Assembly (NCBI GenBank): GCA_027487865.1
Contig: JAIYCT010000002.1
Span: 341,038 to 405,037, forward strand
Origin: Microbacteriaceae bacterium
GTDB lineage: Bacteria; Actinomycetota; Actinomycetes; Actinomycetales; Microbacteriaceae
DNA length: 64,000 bases
Reading direction: 5' to 3'
The notes below the pieces were generated by a model, which made no database searches, was not told the origin of the DNA, and worked only from the letters and a program-made list of their open reading frames with translations. The position numbers and the translations under genes were made by a program. Shown here in pieces: positions 45,733 to 56,364 of this stretch. How positions within the stretch are numbered: the stretch's first letter is position 1; every line of letters begins with the position of its first letter.

Positions 45733-45833
45733 TTTTTTTGATTTAGGGGTTTGGAACAGGAATTCCTCCTATAAACTTTTGAGGACTTCCTTAGACCACC
45801 CGCGACGTTTACTACGCCGCCCGAGCCAGGAGT
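45733..45833 (+). promoter_or_regulatory. Region upstream of the atp operon
   Basis: This 101-bp gap begins with a T-rich stretch (TTTTTTTGATTTA) and holds a GGAATTCC palindrome at about 45759-45766 followed by TATAAA, which could be a -10 box. I cannot pair it with a well-spaced -35. A GGAG just before the atpB ATG is unusually close to it. Confidence 0.35.
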
Positions 45834-46661
45834 ATGAAGCTGTTTAGTGCACTGACTCTGTTTGCGGCCGAGGAGGGCGGATTCCACCCACCTTCGATCA
45901 TGGAGTTCTACCCGGAGATTGTTGCCTTTGAGGGCACGATTTTTGCAATCAATCGAATCATGATGATTCGTTTGATCGTGCTTGCAGCTTTGCTAGTTCT
46001 TTTCTACTTCTGGACTCGCTCATTCAAAAGAGCAGTCCGCACCGGCAACGTAGTTCCTGGTCGATTCCAGTTGCTTGGCGAAATGGCTTTGAACTTTGTT
46101 CGAAAGAACATCGCTCACGACCAGCTAGGCGAGAAGGATGGCGATCGCTTCCTGCCGCTTCTGACCACCATCTTCTTTATGGTCTTGGGCATGAACATCA
46201 CCGGAATCATTCCGTTCGCAAACATCGCTGGCAGCTCGGTTGTGGGACTGCCACTGGTTTTGGCCGCTGTCGCCTACGTCACCTTCATCTACGCAGGTAT
46301 TCGCAAGCACGGTGTGAAGTTCTTCTCAAACGCGCTATTCCCGGCAGGTGTGCCAAAACCGTTCTACGCACTTGTGACTCCGATCGAGTTGCTTTCGACC
46401 TTTATTCTTCGTCCGGTGACTCTGGCTCTTCGTCTTTTGATGAACATGATCGCCGGTCACTTGCTTTTGGTTCTGTGTTTCTCGGCAACACAATTCTTCT
46501 TTTTCGAGGCGGACGGGTTGTTTAAGCTCTTCGGAGCCGGCACCCTAATCTTCGGTTTCGCATTCACGATCTTCGAGATCTTGGTTGCAGTTTTGCAGGC
46601 ATACGTATTTACACTTCTGACCACTGTCTACATTCAGTTGGCATTGGCAGACGAACACTAA
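45834..46661 (+). CDS. atpB: ATP synthase F0 subunit a
   Basis: A 275-residue membrane subunit that forms the proton half-channels next to the c-ring. The essential Arg lies in LRPVTLALRLLMNMIAGHLLL; the key part is LALRLLMNM (about residue 200). Five to six helices are evident, with a final helix ending in VFTLLTTVYIQLALADEH. First structural gene of atpBEFHAGDC. The ATG with GGAG only one base upstream is tight; no better start is seen. Confidence 0.97.
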   Translation: MKLFSALTLFAAEEGGFHPPSIMEFYPEIVAFEGTIFAINRIMMIRLIVLAALLVLFYFWTRSFKRAVRTGNVVPGRFQLLGEMALNFVRKNIAHDQLGEKDGDRFLPLLTTIFFMVLGMNITGIIPFANIAGSSVVGLPLVLAAVAYVTFIYAGIRKHGVKFFSNALFPAGVPKPFYALVTPIELLSTFILRPVTLALRLLMNMIAGHLLLVLCFSATQFFFFEADGLFKLFGAGTLIFGFAFTIFEILVAVLQAYVFTLLTTVYIQLALADEH

Positions 46662-46919
<258 letters not shown>

Positions 46920-46933
46920 GCAAAAGGTAAACG

Positions 46934-47482
46934 ATGATTTCAAGGATTCTTGCCGCCGCAGCGGAGGAGGGTGCAGCAGCACCTAACCCGCTGATTCCGG
47001 CTTGGTATGACATCACCTGGTCATCGGTTGTCTTTGTTGTTCTGCTGACCTTCTTCTGGTTCAAGGTTCTGCCTGGATTCAAGAAGATGCTCGATGAGCG
47101 CGCTAAGGCAATCGAAGGACGCTTGGCTGAGGCCGAGGCTGCCCAGCGATCTGCCGAGGAGCGCACAGCTTTCATCGAAGCTGAGCAGGCCAAGCTCCGC
47201 AGCGAGTCATCATCAATCCGCGAGGAGGCACGCTCCGAAGGAGCTGCCATCCTGGCAGAGATGAAGGCTCAGGCGGCAGCCGAGGCAGAACGCCTACAGC
47301 AGACAGTCAAGAACTCACTCGAGGCAGAGCGTGAGGTCGCCCAGCGCGTCCTTCGTGCCGAGATCGGTGAGCTTGCGATTGAACTTGCTTCTCGAATCGT
47401 CGGTCAGAAGCTTCAGGAAGACGCCGTCGCCAACAAGGTTGTCGACGACTTCATCTCAGAGCTTGAGGGTAAGAGGGCGTAA
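46934..47482 (+). CDS. atpF: ATP synthase F0 subunit b
   Basis: A 182-residue stator stalk protein: one membrane helix (about residues 31-50, WSSVVFVVLLTFFWFKVLPG) followed by a long Ala/Glu/Arg-rich helix that dimerises. Family length is usual. It joins the a-subunit to the delta/alpha head and lies between atpE and atpH, 14 and 6 bp from them. Confidence 0.97.
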   Translation: MISRILAAAAEEGAAAPNPLIPAWYDITWSSVVFVVLLTFFWFKVLPGFKKMLDERAKAIEGRLAEAEAAQRSAEERTAFIEAEQAKLRSESSSIREEARSEGAAILAEMKAQAAAEAERLQQTVKNSLEAEREVAQRVLRAEIGELAIELASRIVGQKLQEDAVANKVVDDFISELEGKRA

Positions 47483-47488
47483 CAACAA

Positions 47489-48280
47489 GTGGCATCCAGT
47501 ACCAGAGCAGCCAAACTAGCGGCCGAGCAAGCGCTCGGATCGCTATCTGGCCTAACCCTTGACACCGCAGCAGAACTGTTTGCGGTTGCCAATGCCCTGC
47601 ATCAGAGCGCGCAGTTGCGCTCGATACTGACGGATCCTTCCGCCGCAGTAGCAGGCAAGGAAAAGGTAATTAGGTCGGTTTTTGGCGGCAAACTATCGGA
47701 TGCTTCCCTCAACCTAACCATCACACTTGCAAAGCTACGCTGGTCTGCCACTCGCGACATCGCGAAGGTGGCAGAGCAGCTGGCAGTGCGAGTTGTTGCC
47801 TCAGTTAGCACCGACGCTCACGCCCTACAGGCCGAGCTGTTCTCGCTAGAGCAGATAATCGCCCAGGACAACGAGTTGGAGCTAGCACTTAGCTCAAACC
47901 GCGCATCGGGCCAGCAGAAGCAGGCGCTTGTGAAGTCGCTTATTTCTGGGAAGCTTTCGGCAGCTGCCGAGCTTCTAGCTCTGCAGGCGGTTCTCAGCCA
48001 CAGCGTAAAGCGCTATGCCGCGGTCTTAGAGAACTACGGCAGCTGGGTAGCACAGGTGGCGGGAGAGTCAGTTGCACTGATCACCGTCGCTAAGCCGCTG
48101 AGTGATGACCAGCTACAAAGGTTGGGCAACGCCCTAACCGCAAGTTTCGGCCGCAAACTTCAGCTAAATGTTGAGGTTTCGGAAGATGTAATAGGTGGCG
48201 TTCACGTCGCCGTGAATGGTGAGGTCATTGACGCCACCCTTCTCACCAAACTTAACCACGCAAGATTGCAACTGAACTAA
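47489..48280 (+). CDS. atpH: ATP synthase F1 subunit delta
   Basis: A 263-residue delta (OSCP) subunit linking the b-stalk to the F1 head. At 263 residues it is longer than the roughly 180 of most bacteria, as is typical for actinobacteria. The C-terminal signature is VEVSEDVIGGVHVAVNGEVIDATLL (positions 230-254; key part GGVHVAVNGEVID). The start is a GTG six bases after atpF. Confidence 0.95.
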   Translation: MASSTRAAKLAAEQALGSLSGLTLDTAAELFAVANALHQSAQLRSILTDPSAAVAGKEKVIRSVFGGKLSDASLNLTITLAKLRWSATRDIAKVAEQLAVRVVASVSTDAHALQAELFSLEQIIAQDNELELALSSNRASGQQKQALVKSLISGKLSAAAELLALQAVLSHSVKRYAAVLENYGSWVAQVAGESVALITVAKPLSDDQLQRLGNALTASFGRKLQLNVEVSEDVIGGVHVAVNGEVIDATLLTKLNHARLQLN

Positions 48281-48301
48281 CTAAAAGAAGCAGAGGAACC
48301 A

Positions 48302-49939
48302 ATGTCAGAGCTCAAGATCAACCCGAATGAAATTCGGGATGCCCTGAAGGACTTCGTTTCGTCCTTTGAGCCGCAGGGAACCGACAAGCAAGAGGTCGGC
48401 TACGTCATCGACGCTGGCGACGGTATTGCTCACATCGAGGGACTGCCAAGTGCGATGGCGAATGAGCTATTGCGCTTCTCGGACGGCACCTTGGGTCTAG
48501 CACTGAACCTCGACGAGCGCGAGATCGGTGTTGTTGTGCTTGGTGAATTCACCGGCATCGAAGCTGGTATGGAGGTCTACCGCACCGGTGAGGTGCTCTC
48601 TGTTCCAGTTGGAGATGCTTACCTTGGTCGCGTAGTAAACCCACTGGGTGCACCGATCGATGGCCTAGGCGAGATCAAGAGCGAGGGTCTTCGTGCGCTA
48701 GAGCTTCAGGCTCCTGGTGTTATGGACCGTAAGAGCGTTCACGAGCCACTGCAGACCGGCATCAAGGCAATTGACGCCATGATTCCAGTAGGTCGCGGAC
48801 AGCGTCAGCTAATCATTGGTGACCGCCAGACCGGCAAGACTGCGATTGCGGTTGACGCAATCATCAACCAGCGCGACAACTGGCTATCGGGGGATGTAAA
48901 CAAGCAGGTTCGCTGCATTTACGTTGCAATCGGTCAGAAGGGTTCCACCATCGCTGGTGTGAAGGCAGCCTTGGAAGAGGCCGGAGCAATGGAGTACACC
49001 ACCATCGTGGCTTCTCCTGCATCTGACCCAGCTGGTTTCAAGTACCTAGCTCCTTACACCGGTAGCGCAATTGGTCAGCACTGGATGTACGGCGGCAAGC
49101 ACGTGCTGATCATTTTCGATGACCTATCGAAGCAGGCTGAGGCCTACCGTGCGGTTTCGCTACTACTACGCCGCCCACCGGGCCGCGAAGCTTACCCAGG
49201 TGACGTCTTCTACTTGCACTCTCGCCTACTAGAGCGTTGTGCCAAACTTTCTGACGCCATGGGTGCCGGTTCGATGACTGGACTTCCAATCATCGAGACC
49301 AAGGCAAACGACGTTTCTGCATACATTCCGACCAACGTGATCTCGATCACCGACGGTCAGATCTTCTTGCAGTCAGACCTTTTCAACGCCAACCAGCGTC
49401 CAGCTATCGACGTGGGTATCTCCGTATCCCGCGTTGGTGGTGCGGCTCAGCTAAAGGGCATCAAGAAGGTTTCCGGAACTCTGAAGCTAGAGCTAGCTCA
49501 GTACCGCTCCTTGGAAGCCTTCGCAATGTTCGCATCTGACCTAGATGCAGCTAGCCGTAAGCAGCTTGCGCGTGGTGCACGTTTGACTGAGCTTCTAAAG
49601 CAGCCTCAGTTCTCGCCATACCCGGTTGAGGACCAGACCGTTTCGATCTGGGCTGGTACCACTGGCAAGCTGGACGAGGTTCCAGTTCAGGACATCCTGC
49701 GCTTTGAGCGCGAGTTCTTGGACTACCTAAAGCGCAACACTTCGGCACTAACTGTGATTCGTGAGACCGAGAAGCTAGAGGACGACACCGTCAACGAGCT
49801 TGAGAAGGCAATCGAGCACTTCAAGAAGATGTTCCAGCTTCACACCGGTGAGCCACTAGTCAAGGCCGGTAAGGAAGAAGTCAAGGCTCTAGCCGACGAG
49901 CAGGTCGGTCAAGAGAAGATCGTAATTCAGAAGCGATAA
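48302..49939 (+). CDS. atpA: ATP synthase F1 subunit alpha
   Basis: A 545-residue non-catalytic nucleotide-binding subunit. The P-loop is [10 protein letters not shown] (about residues 173-182), and the C-terminal signature [11 protein letters not shown] is present (about 377). It alternates with beta in the F1 hexamer. A good GAGG ribosome site lies before the ATG. Highly expressed codon use, with many CTA leucines. Confidence 0.98.
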   Translation: MSELKINPNEIRDALKDFVSSFEPQGTDKQEVGYVIDAGDGIAHIEGLPSAMANELLRFSDGTLGLALNLDEREIGVVVLGEFTGIEAGMEVYRTGEVLSVPVGDAYLGRVVNPLGAPIDGLGEIKSEGLRALELQAPGVMDRKSVHEPLQTGIKAIDAMIPVGRGQRQLIIGDRQTGKTAIAVDAIINQRDNWLSGDVNKQVRCIYVAIGQKGSTIAGVKAALEEAGAMEYTTIVASPASDPAGFKYLAPYTGSAIGQHWMYGGKHVLIIFDDLSKQAEAYRAVSLLLRRPPGREAYPGDVFYLHSRLLERCAKLSDAMGAGSMTGLPIIETKANDVSAYIPTNVISITDGQIFLQSDLFNANQRPAIDVGISVSRVGGAAQLKGIKKVSGTLKLELAQYRSLEAFAMFASDLDAASRKQLARGARLTELLKQPQFSPYPVEDQTVSIWAGTTGKLDEVPVQDILRFEREFLDYLKRNTSALTVIRETEKLEDDTVNELEKAIEHFKKMFQLHTGEPLVKAGKEEVKALADEQVGQEKIVIQKR

Positions 49940-49961
49940 GGAATAGGTAAGGGTTTAGGTT

Positions 49962-50864
49962 ATGGGTGCGCAACTTCGGGTCTACAGGCAGAAGATTAAG
50001 TCTGCCAAGACGACCAAGAAGATTACCCGTGCAATGGAGCTGATCTCGGCATCGAGAATTCAGAAAGCCCAGCAGCGGGTCGCTGCCTCTACCCCTTACA
50101 CCCGTGCCGTAACCCGCGCAGTTTCAGCGGTAGCTTCTCACGCGAACATCGACCACCCGCTAACGCGCGTCACCGACAAGCCAACCCGCGCAGCGGTGTT
50201 GATCTTTACCTCTGACCGCGGACTTGCTGGTGCGTTCTCCTCGGGTGCGCTAAAGGAAGCTGAAGCTCTGACCGTAAGGCTTCGCGAGCAGGGCCAGGAA
50301 GTTGTTTACTACCTGGTTGGTCGTAAGGCACTTGCTAACTTCAACTTCCGTCGTCGTGCTTACATTCGCGAGTGGACCGGTGGCACTGACCTTCCTCAGT
50401 TTGAAACCGCAACCGAGATTGCAAATGCTGTTTTGGAGCTATTCCTCTCGCCTAACGAGGATGGCGGAGTAGACGAGATCTACCTGGTGGGCAACGAGTT
50501 CGTCTCGATGATGATCCAGGAGCCAACCACCACTCGCCTGCTACCTCTTGAGGTAGTTGAGCAGCAGGCAGTCGCTGGCGCTGAAGTCTTCCCACTGTAT
50601 GAATTTGAGCCAGAGGCAGACAAGGTGCTAGACGCTCTGCTTCCGGTTTACATCGAAAACCGCATCTACAACGTAATGCTGCAGTCTGCTGCCGCCGAAC
50701 ATGCTGCCCGTCAAAAGGCCATGAAGAGCGCAACCGACAACGCAGACAAGTTGATCCTGAACTACACCCGCTTGGCAAACGCAGCACGTCAGGCAGAAAT
50801 TACCCAGCAGATTTCGGAAATCGTTGGTGGAGCAGACGCTCTGCAGACGGTTGACGAGGACTAA
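49962..50864 (+). CDS. atpG: ATP synthase F1 subunit gamma
   Basis: A 300-residue central shaft subunit. [20 protein letters not shown] begins the N-terminal coiled coil and the C-terminal signature NAADN-like stretch reads [20 protein letters not shown] (residues about 258-277), followed by [18 protein letters not shown]. The length suits actinobacteria. It connects the c-ring to the alpha-beta head. Confidence 0.98.
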   Translation: MGAQLRVYRQKIKSAKTTKKITRAMELISASRIQKAQQRVAASTPYTRAVTRAVSAVASHANIDHPLTRVTDKPTRAAVLIFTSDRGLAGAFSSGALKEAEALTVRLREQGQEVVYYLVGRKALANFNFRRRAYIREWTGGTDLPQFETATEIANAVLELFLSPNEDGGVDEIYLVGNEFVSMMIQEPTTTRLLPLEVVEQQAVAGAEVFPLYEFEPEADKVLDALLPVYIENRIYNVMLQSAAAEHAARQKAMKSATDNADKLILNYTRLANAARQAEITQQISEIVGGADALQTVDED

Positions 50865-52315
<1,451 letters not shown>

Positions 52316-52316
<1 letters not shown>

Positions 52317-52585
52317 TGGCAAGAGAACTCAACGTAGACCTAGTCGCAGCAGATCGTAAGATCTGGTCCGGCAGTGCAACCATGGTGGTCGCTAAGACCG
52401 CCGAGGGTGAAATTGGTCTACTCGCAGGTCACGAGCCGATGCTTGCCATTATGGCAGCGGGTCAGATTCGAATCACCCTTGCAGAAGGCAAGCCAGTGAT
52501 CGCAGAGACCACTCAGGGCGGGTTCTTATCTATCGAGTCTGACACTGTCACCTTGGTGGTCAGGGACGCAACCCTGATTAGCTAA
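52316..52585 (+). CDS. atpC: ATP synthase F1 subunit epsilon, short form
   Basis: An 89-residue protein that keeps only the beta-sandwich domain of epsilon (ELNVDLVAADRKIWSGSATM, GEIGLLAGHEPMLAIM). Most bacterial epsilons are about 120-140 residues; the C-terminal helical hairpin that inhibits ATP hydrolysis in E. coli and binds ATP in others is absent. Inhibition by that mechanism is therefore not expected. Its stop overlaps the yaaA start by one base. Confidence 0.96.
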
Positions 52586-53319
52586 TGCTTATTCTGCTGC
52601 CGCCGTCGGAAACTAAACGTTCCGGCGGCGTTGGCATTTCTATCGACAAAGCTGCCATCATTTGGGCCGCACTTGATCCCGCGAGAGATGTTTTATTGAA
52701 GAAGCTCGCGACGCTCTCTAAGTCAAAGGCCAAGACCGTTAAAGCTTTGAAGCTGGGTAAGAATCCGGATGCGGATATCGCGAGTTTGAAAGTGCTGCTA
52801 ACCGGACCAACCATGCCAGCGGTCGAGCGATACTCCGGCACGCTCTATGACGCACTTGACTTCCAGACGCTTTCGCCAGCAGGGCAAGAGCGAGCCAAAG
52901 AGAAGCTCTTTATTCAGTCAGCTCTGTTTGGCCTTTTGCCGGCCACCGAGCAGATTCCCTACTATCGGCTCTCGGCAAATAGCAGCCTTCCTGGCATTGA
53001 CCTCAAAAAGCACTGGATCAAGGCTCACGTAGCAGTCTGGCCAAGAATGCTCGGTCCAATCCTCGATATGAGATCAAAGAGCTATGCCGCCCTAAACCCA
53101 ATTCCTGATCGCGAGCACTACACGGTTGAGGTATTGGATCAGGCCTCTGGCAAAGCGTTGAATCACTTCAACAAAAAGGCCAAGGGGGCATTTGTCAGAG
53201 CGGCGCTTGAGCACGGCTTAGAAACTGTTGACCAAATCCCGCAGATAGCAAAACTGGCAGGCCTTTCGGCCCGCCAGTCTGGCTCAGTGATTGAACTTAT
53301 TGTCCCAACTGGCTTCTAG
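52585..53319 (+). CDS. yaaA: YaaA/DUF328 family peroxide-stress protein
   Basis: A 244-residue YaaA-family protein. In E. coli YaaA reduces intracellular free iron under peroxide stress, and its fold resembles DNA-binding glycosylase-like proteins. Marks are LILLPPSETKRSGG (residues 2-15), MPAVERYSGTLYDAL (about 78-92), SALFGLLPATEQIPYYRLS (about 112-130) and NHFNKKAKGAFVRA (about 191-204). It is translationally joined to atpC and overlaps the next convergent gene by 4 bp. Confidence 0.93.
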   Translation: MLILLPPSETKRSGGVGISIDKAAIIWAALDPARDVLLKKLATLSKSKAKTVKALKLGKNPDADIASLKVLLTGPTMPAVERYSGTLYDALDFQTLSPAGQERAKEKLFIQSALFGLLPATEQIPYYRLSANSSLPGIDLKKHWIKAHVAVWPRMLGPILDMRSKSYAALNPIPDREHYTVEVLDQASGKALNHFNKKAKGAFVRAALEHGLETVDQIPQIAKLAGLSARQSGSVIELIVPTGF

Positions 53320-54638
53320 CCATTCTTGGTGTCGACACCAGGTTCAATCATTGGGGTAACTTCCTCATACTTCGGCAGTTCAATAACGCCATCCTCGAGG
53401 CTAATGATGGAGTCGAACCAGCCCTGGTCGTTGTAGAGCAGGTGACCTGGAACCAGCCAGAATCCGCCGGCTGCATCCCAAACACCAAGCATGGCTGCCT
53501 CCGACTTACTGATCTTTAGGTCAACGATCTTTGGTGCTGGATTCTCTTCTGGAGCTGCGCCTTCGCCTGGCAATGGCTCGACTGCTGTTTCAGACCCAAC
53601 AATCGGGTCCACGCTAACTCTTGAGCTGATCGCAGCGTTGTTATAGAAACTCGCTGGTGCAGAACCGTACCAGCGGCCCTCCTTGATTCGAGAAACCGTG
53701 TCGTTGGCAGAGATGGTTTTGAATTCGCCACGATCTACCAGCTTGAAGCTGTGACCGGAAGCGTTAGATAGGTTTCCCCAAGCATCCCAGCCAACAGAAA
53801 CGCTAACTGGAAGCGTCTGACCGGCCAAGGTCAGGTCTGCATAGGCATAACCACCCCACTCGTCGCGAGAAACCGTGAAGTCACTTGCAGATAAGTCAGT
53901 GCCGAGGGATGAGAAGAGCTTGGCAGCGTATTGCGCCATCTCTTCTTTTGATGGGACTAGCTCTGGCTGAGGCTTTGGCTGCTCGCAAGTGTCTGGCGAG
54001 GTACCGTCATCTTTAGTTTCCGATGGAGTTGTGCTGCACGCCCAGAGCGATGGGTCCCAGCTTGAGAAGTACCAGGCTCCAGTGCCAGCCCAATAAACAT
54101 TCAGATAAGACTCGATACCGGAGTCAGACTTACTTTGAACCGTAAAGCTTGGTGCTTGATCGGTTGACCACTCGTCCTTTTTGATCTCACCTTGGAGCTG
54201 GAACTGTTTCATCAGTGATGCCATTAGACCTTCTGCGGTGCCAACAAGTTCCGCCTGATAAACATGTCCCTTGCCGGTTGAATCACTAAGCCCATCGGCG
54301 ATGTAGTTGTACTGCACGTAACCAGGCCAAATCATGCTCATCTTCGCATCAGCCGGTGCAGACTCTGCGCTGGCTAGTGTCTGGCCACCTTGCGTACCGA
54401 TGCCCATTGTGAAAAGCGGCGCTGGTGCAAAAGCGCTAGGTAGCAAAAACGCGCCTACCAAGGCCAAAGAAGCAGCTGCCATCGACCCAAGACCTAGGCG
54501 AACGCTGTTGAAGCCAAAGACTCGCTTTGGCTTGGCTTTGGCTGCCTGGGCAACCACGTAATCCGAAAGTTCTGCACCCTCGGTAGAGATCGAGTTTGAG
54601 ATGCGGTTTCTAAGTTCTTCGTTTTCGTTCATATCCAT
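53316..54638 (-). CDS. Single-pass membrane protein of unknown function, partner of the ECF sigma factor
   Basis: A 440-residue protein with a 45-residue cytosolic N-terminus, one membrane helix (about residues 50-70) and a large extracytoplasmic domain rich in Trp, Tyr and Ser, with repeated acidic Pro/Glu linkers (about 200-225 and 355-375). It lies 16 bp downstream of an ECF sigma gene, so an anti-sigma or sensor role is likely, but the zinc anti-sigma motif HxxxCxxC is absent from the N-terminus. I do not recognise the external domain. Two Cys (near 198 and 217) could form a disulfide. Confidence 0.78.
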   Translation of the reverse strand: MDMNENEELRNRISNSISTEGAELSDYVVAQAAKAKPKRVFGFNSVRLGLGSMAAASLALVGAFLLPSAFAPAPLFTMGIGTQGGQTLASAESAPADAKMSMIWPGYVQYNYIADGLSDSTGKGHVYQAELVGTAEGLMASLMKQFQLQGEIKKDEWSTDQAPSFTVQSKSDSGIESYLNVYWAGTGAWYFSSWDPSLWACSTTPSETKDDGTSPDTCEQPKPQPELVPSKEEMAQYAAKLFSSLGTDLSASDFTVSRDEWGGYAYADLTLAGQTLPVSVSVGWDAWGNLSNASGHSFKLVDRGEFKTISANDTVSRIKEGRWYGSAPASFYNNAAISSRVSVDPIVGSETAVEPLPGEGAAPEENPAPKIVDLKISKSEAAMLGVWDAAGGFWLVPGHLLYNDQGWFDSIISLEDGVIELPKYEEVTPMIEPGVDTKNG

Positions 54639-54654
54639 GATGTGTAGTCAGCCT

Positions 54655-55137
54655 CTAGTTATTTTCAGAATTCAGTAGCTGGGTAAGTTTTGCTTTTGCT
54701 CGAGACAGCGAGATTGCACAGGCATTCTCGCTTTTCTCCAATGCCACGGCGAGCTGCTGTGGCTCCAGGCCCTCAAATGCCCACAGTGCAAGGATTTCCT
54801 GCTCCTTAGCATTCAATGCCTTCCATGCCTCTGCTAGCTCTAAATCTGCAAGAGCTATCGTCTCGGCACTGGGAGCGGATTGCGGCTCTTGCAGGGTTGC
54901 AAAAATTGCCTGTCTGCCGGCTTGCTTGCGGTTGTAGTTGGAGATTAGGTAGCGAGCTGACTTGTATAGCCAAGGAAGTTCTAGTCCTTTTGGAATGCTG
55001 TCTTTCTTTTGCCAGGCCAGCGCAAAAAGATCCGCAGCTATGTCCTCAACGTCCTCCGACTTGGTTCGTCTTGCGATAAACCTTGATGCTTCAGGCAGGT
55101 AGGCCCGAAAGATGTCGTTAAATTCTTGCTCAGTCAT
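54655..55137 (-). CDS. ECF-type RNA polymerase sigma factor
   Basis: A 160-residue sigma-70-family protein. Region 2 spans about residues 6-70 (FRAYLPEASRFIARRT, EDIAADLFALAWQKKDSIP), and region 4 about 105-155 (LNAKEQEILALWAFEGLEPQQLAVALEKS ending AISLSRAKAKL; the helix-turn-helix). I use the ATG at 55135-55137, which has a GGGAGAG ribosome site. A longer frame to 55197 overlaps tag and lacks one. The membrane protein downstream is the likely regulator. The target promoters are unknown. Confidence 0.9.
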   Translation of the reverse strand: MTEQEFNDIFRAYLPEASRFIARRTKSEDVEDIAADLFALAWQKKDSIPKGLELPWLYKSARYLISNYNRKQAGRQAIFATLQEPQSAPSAETIALADLELAEAWKALNAKEQEILALWAFEGLEPQQLAVALEKSENACAISLSRAKAKLTQLLNSENN

Positions 55138-55178
55138 TTCTCTCCCATCTAGCCAATGTAGTGGCGATGCAAATCTTT

Positions 55179-55745
55179 TCAGTCTCTTCTGAAACAACCC
55201 GGAGCGTGGTCTTTCACCAAGCCCGATGATTGCATCAGGGCATACATGGTGGTTGGACCAACAAAACTAAATCCCATCTTTCGCAGCGCTTGGCTCAGCG
55301 CAATTGACTCTTCACTGGTCGCAACCCAGGTGAAGTTTGATTCTGGAGTCTGTCGAGTTTCTGGAGCGAATGACCAAATCAAACTGGTCAGGTCTATGTC
55401 TTGATCGAGCACTAGGTTGGCGTTGTTAATCGCCGAGACGATTTTGGCCCGATTTCTAATGATCTCAGGGTTCAGCATCAAATCCTCGATCTTATTGGCG
55501 TCAAACTTTGCCACCTTTTTGATGTCAAAGTTTTCAAATGCTCTTCTAAATCCCTCGCGTCGCTTCAGGATGGTTATCCAGCTCAGGCCCGCCTGAAATC
55601 CCTCGAGACAGATTGCTTCAAAGAGTTCTCTCTGACCTCGGCCCTCTTGCCCCCACTCGTTGTCGTGGTAGCGAATGTAGATCTCGTCGTCAGTGACCCA
55701 GGAGCAGCGGGTTACCCCATCAGCATGTATGCGCGTGTGGGTCAC
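55179..55745 (-). CDS. tag: DNA-3-methyladenine glycosylase I
   Basis: A 188-residue base-excision repair enzyme that removes 3-methyladenine. Family marks are TRCSWVTDDEIYIRYHDNEWG (residues 12-32; key part YHDNEWG), GFQAGLSWITILKRREGFR (about 51-69) and the zinc-binding C-terminal HAPGCFRR (about 180). It overlaps ogt by 4 bp, so the two alkylation-repair genes form an operon. Confidence 0.96.
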   Translation of the reverse strand: MTHTRIHADGVTRCSWVTDDEIYIRYHDNEWGQEGRGQRELFEAICLEGFQAGLSWITILKRREGFRRAFENFDIKKVAKFDANKIEDLMLNPEIIRNRAKIVSAINNANLVLDQDIDLTSLIWSFAPETRQTPESNFTWVATSEESIALSQALRKMGFSFVGPTTMYALMQSSGLVKDHAPGCFRRD

Positions 55746-56242
55746 TCGGAGAACTCGATTTTTTCAAGCTTTAGAAGTTTGCGCTTAGTCGGTACCCCAT
55801 CGCCACCCGAGTAGCCGGTGATCTTGCCACCAGTTCCCATTACGCGATGGCAGGGGACAATCAAGGGGATTGGGTTTGCCCCTACGGCCGCACCAACTGC
55901 GCGGGAGGCCTTTGGCTTCCCAATTCGTTGAGCAATCTCACCGTATGTCATGGTGCGCCCATGTTTGATTTTCGAAATCTCGGTCCAGACTGCGCGCTGG
56001 AAGTCTGTGCCAGAAAGGTCAAGTTGACCCGGGTAATCAATCTCGCTGCCGGCAAAGTAATCTGTGATCCACTTGATGGCTTTATCAACCTGCTTCTCGG
56101 CCAAATCGCGACTCACGAAGTCCAGCCGTTTTGCCTTGCCAAGCAAAAATGAAAGCTCTACCACCGCTTTATCGCTCGCGGAGATAGCCAATCGGCCAAT
56201 GGGCGTTTCCACAACTTTTGTGCAACCAATTTCGATGTCCAT
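55742..56242 (-). CDS. ogt: Methylated-DNA-protein cysteine methyltransferase
   Basis: A 166-residue suicide repair protein that moves the methyl from O6-methylguanine to its own Cys. The active-site motif is VPCHRVMGTGG (about residues 139-149), preceded by AVGAAVGANPIPLI. It leads the operon ogt-tag. Upstream GATACT lies 6 nt before the ATG and may be a leaderless -10. The 122-bp gap to the divergent ATPase gene contains facing DnaA boxes. Confidence 0.96.
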   Translation of the reverse strand: MDIEIGCTKVVETPIGRLAISASDKAVVELSFLLGKAKRLDFVSRDLAEKQVDKAIKWITDYFAGSEIDYPGQLDLSGTDFQRAVWTEISKIKHGRTMTYGEIAQRIGKPKASRAVGAAVGANPIPLIVPCHRVMGTGGKITGYSGGDGVPTKRKLLKLEKIEFSE

Positions 56243-56293
56243 GACTTAAGTATCTCGAACTCAAATTGTGATTTTTGTTATCAGCGGCATAGC

Positions 56294-56314
56294 TGTGGAA
56301 AAGAGTTATCCACA
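56294..56314. promoter_or_regulatory. Pair of facing DnaA boxes
   Basis: TGTGGAAAA (56294-56302, reading TTTTCCACA on the minus strand) and TTATCCACA (56306-56314) face each other with 3 bp between. Both fit the DnaA box TTWTNCACA and the second matches the perfect box. They lie in the intergenic region, and the second box starts at the predicted -35 position of the FtsK-like gene (TTATCC, 18 bp, TACATT at 56330-56335). Confidence 0.6.
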
Positions 56315-56364
56315 GAATCTCAGTTTGGCTACATTGCAATCTCACCAGCGGGCAAATTTGGAGC

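Noticed and set aside
55138-55197. Longer start for the ECF sigma factor
   Set aside because: It would overlap tag and lacks a ribosome site, whereas 55137 has GGGAGAG.
56294-56314. Origin of replication at the DnaA boxes
   Set aside because: Only two boxes, no AT-rich unwinding region and no dnaA, dnaN or rpmH nearby.
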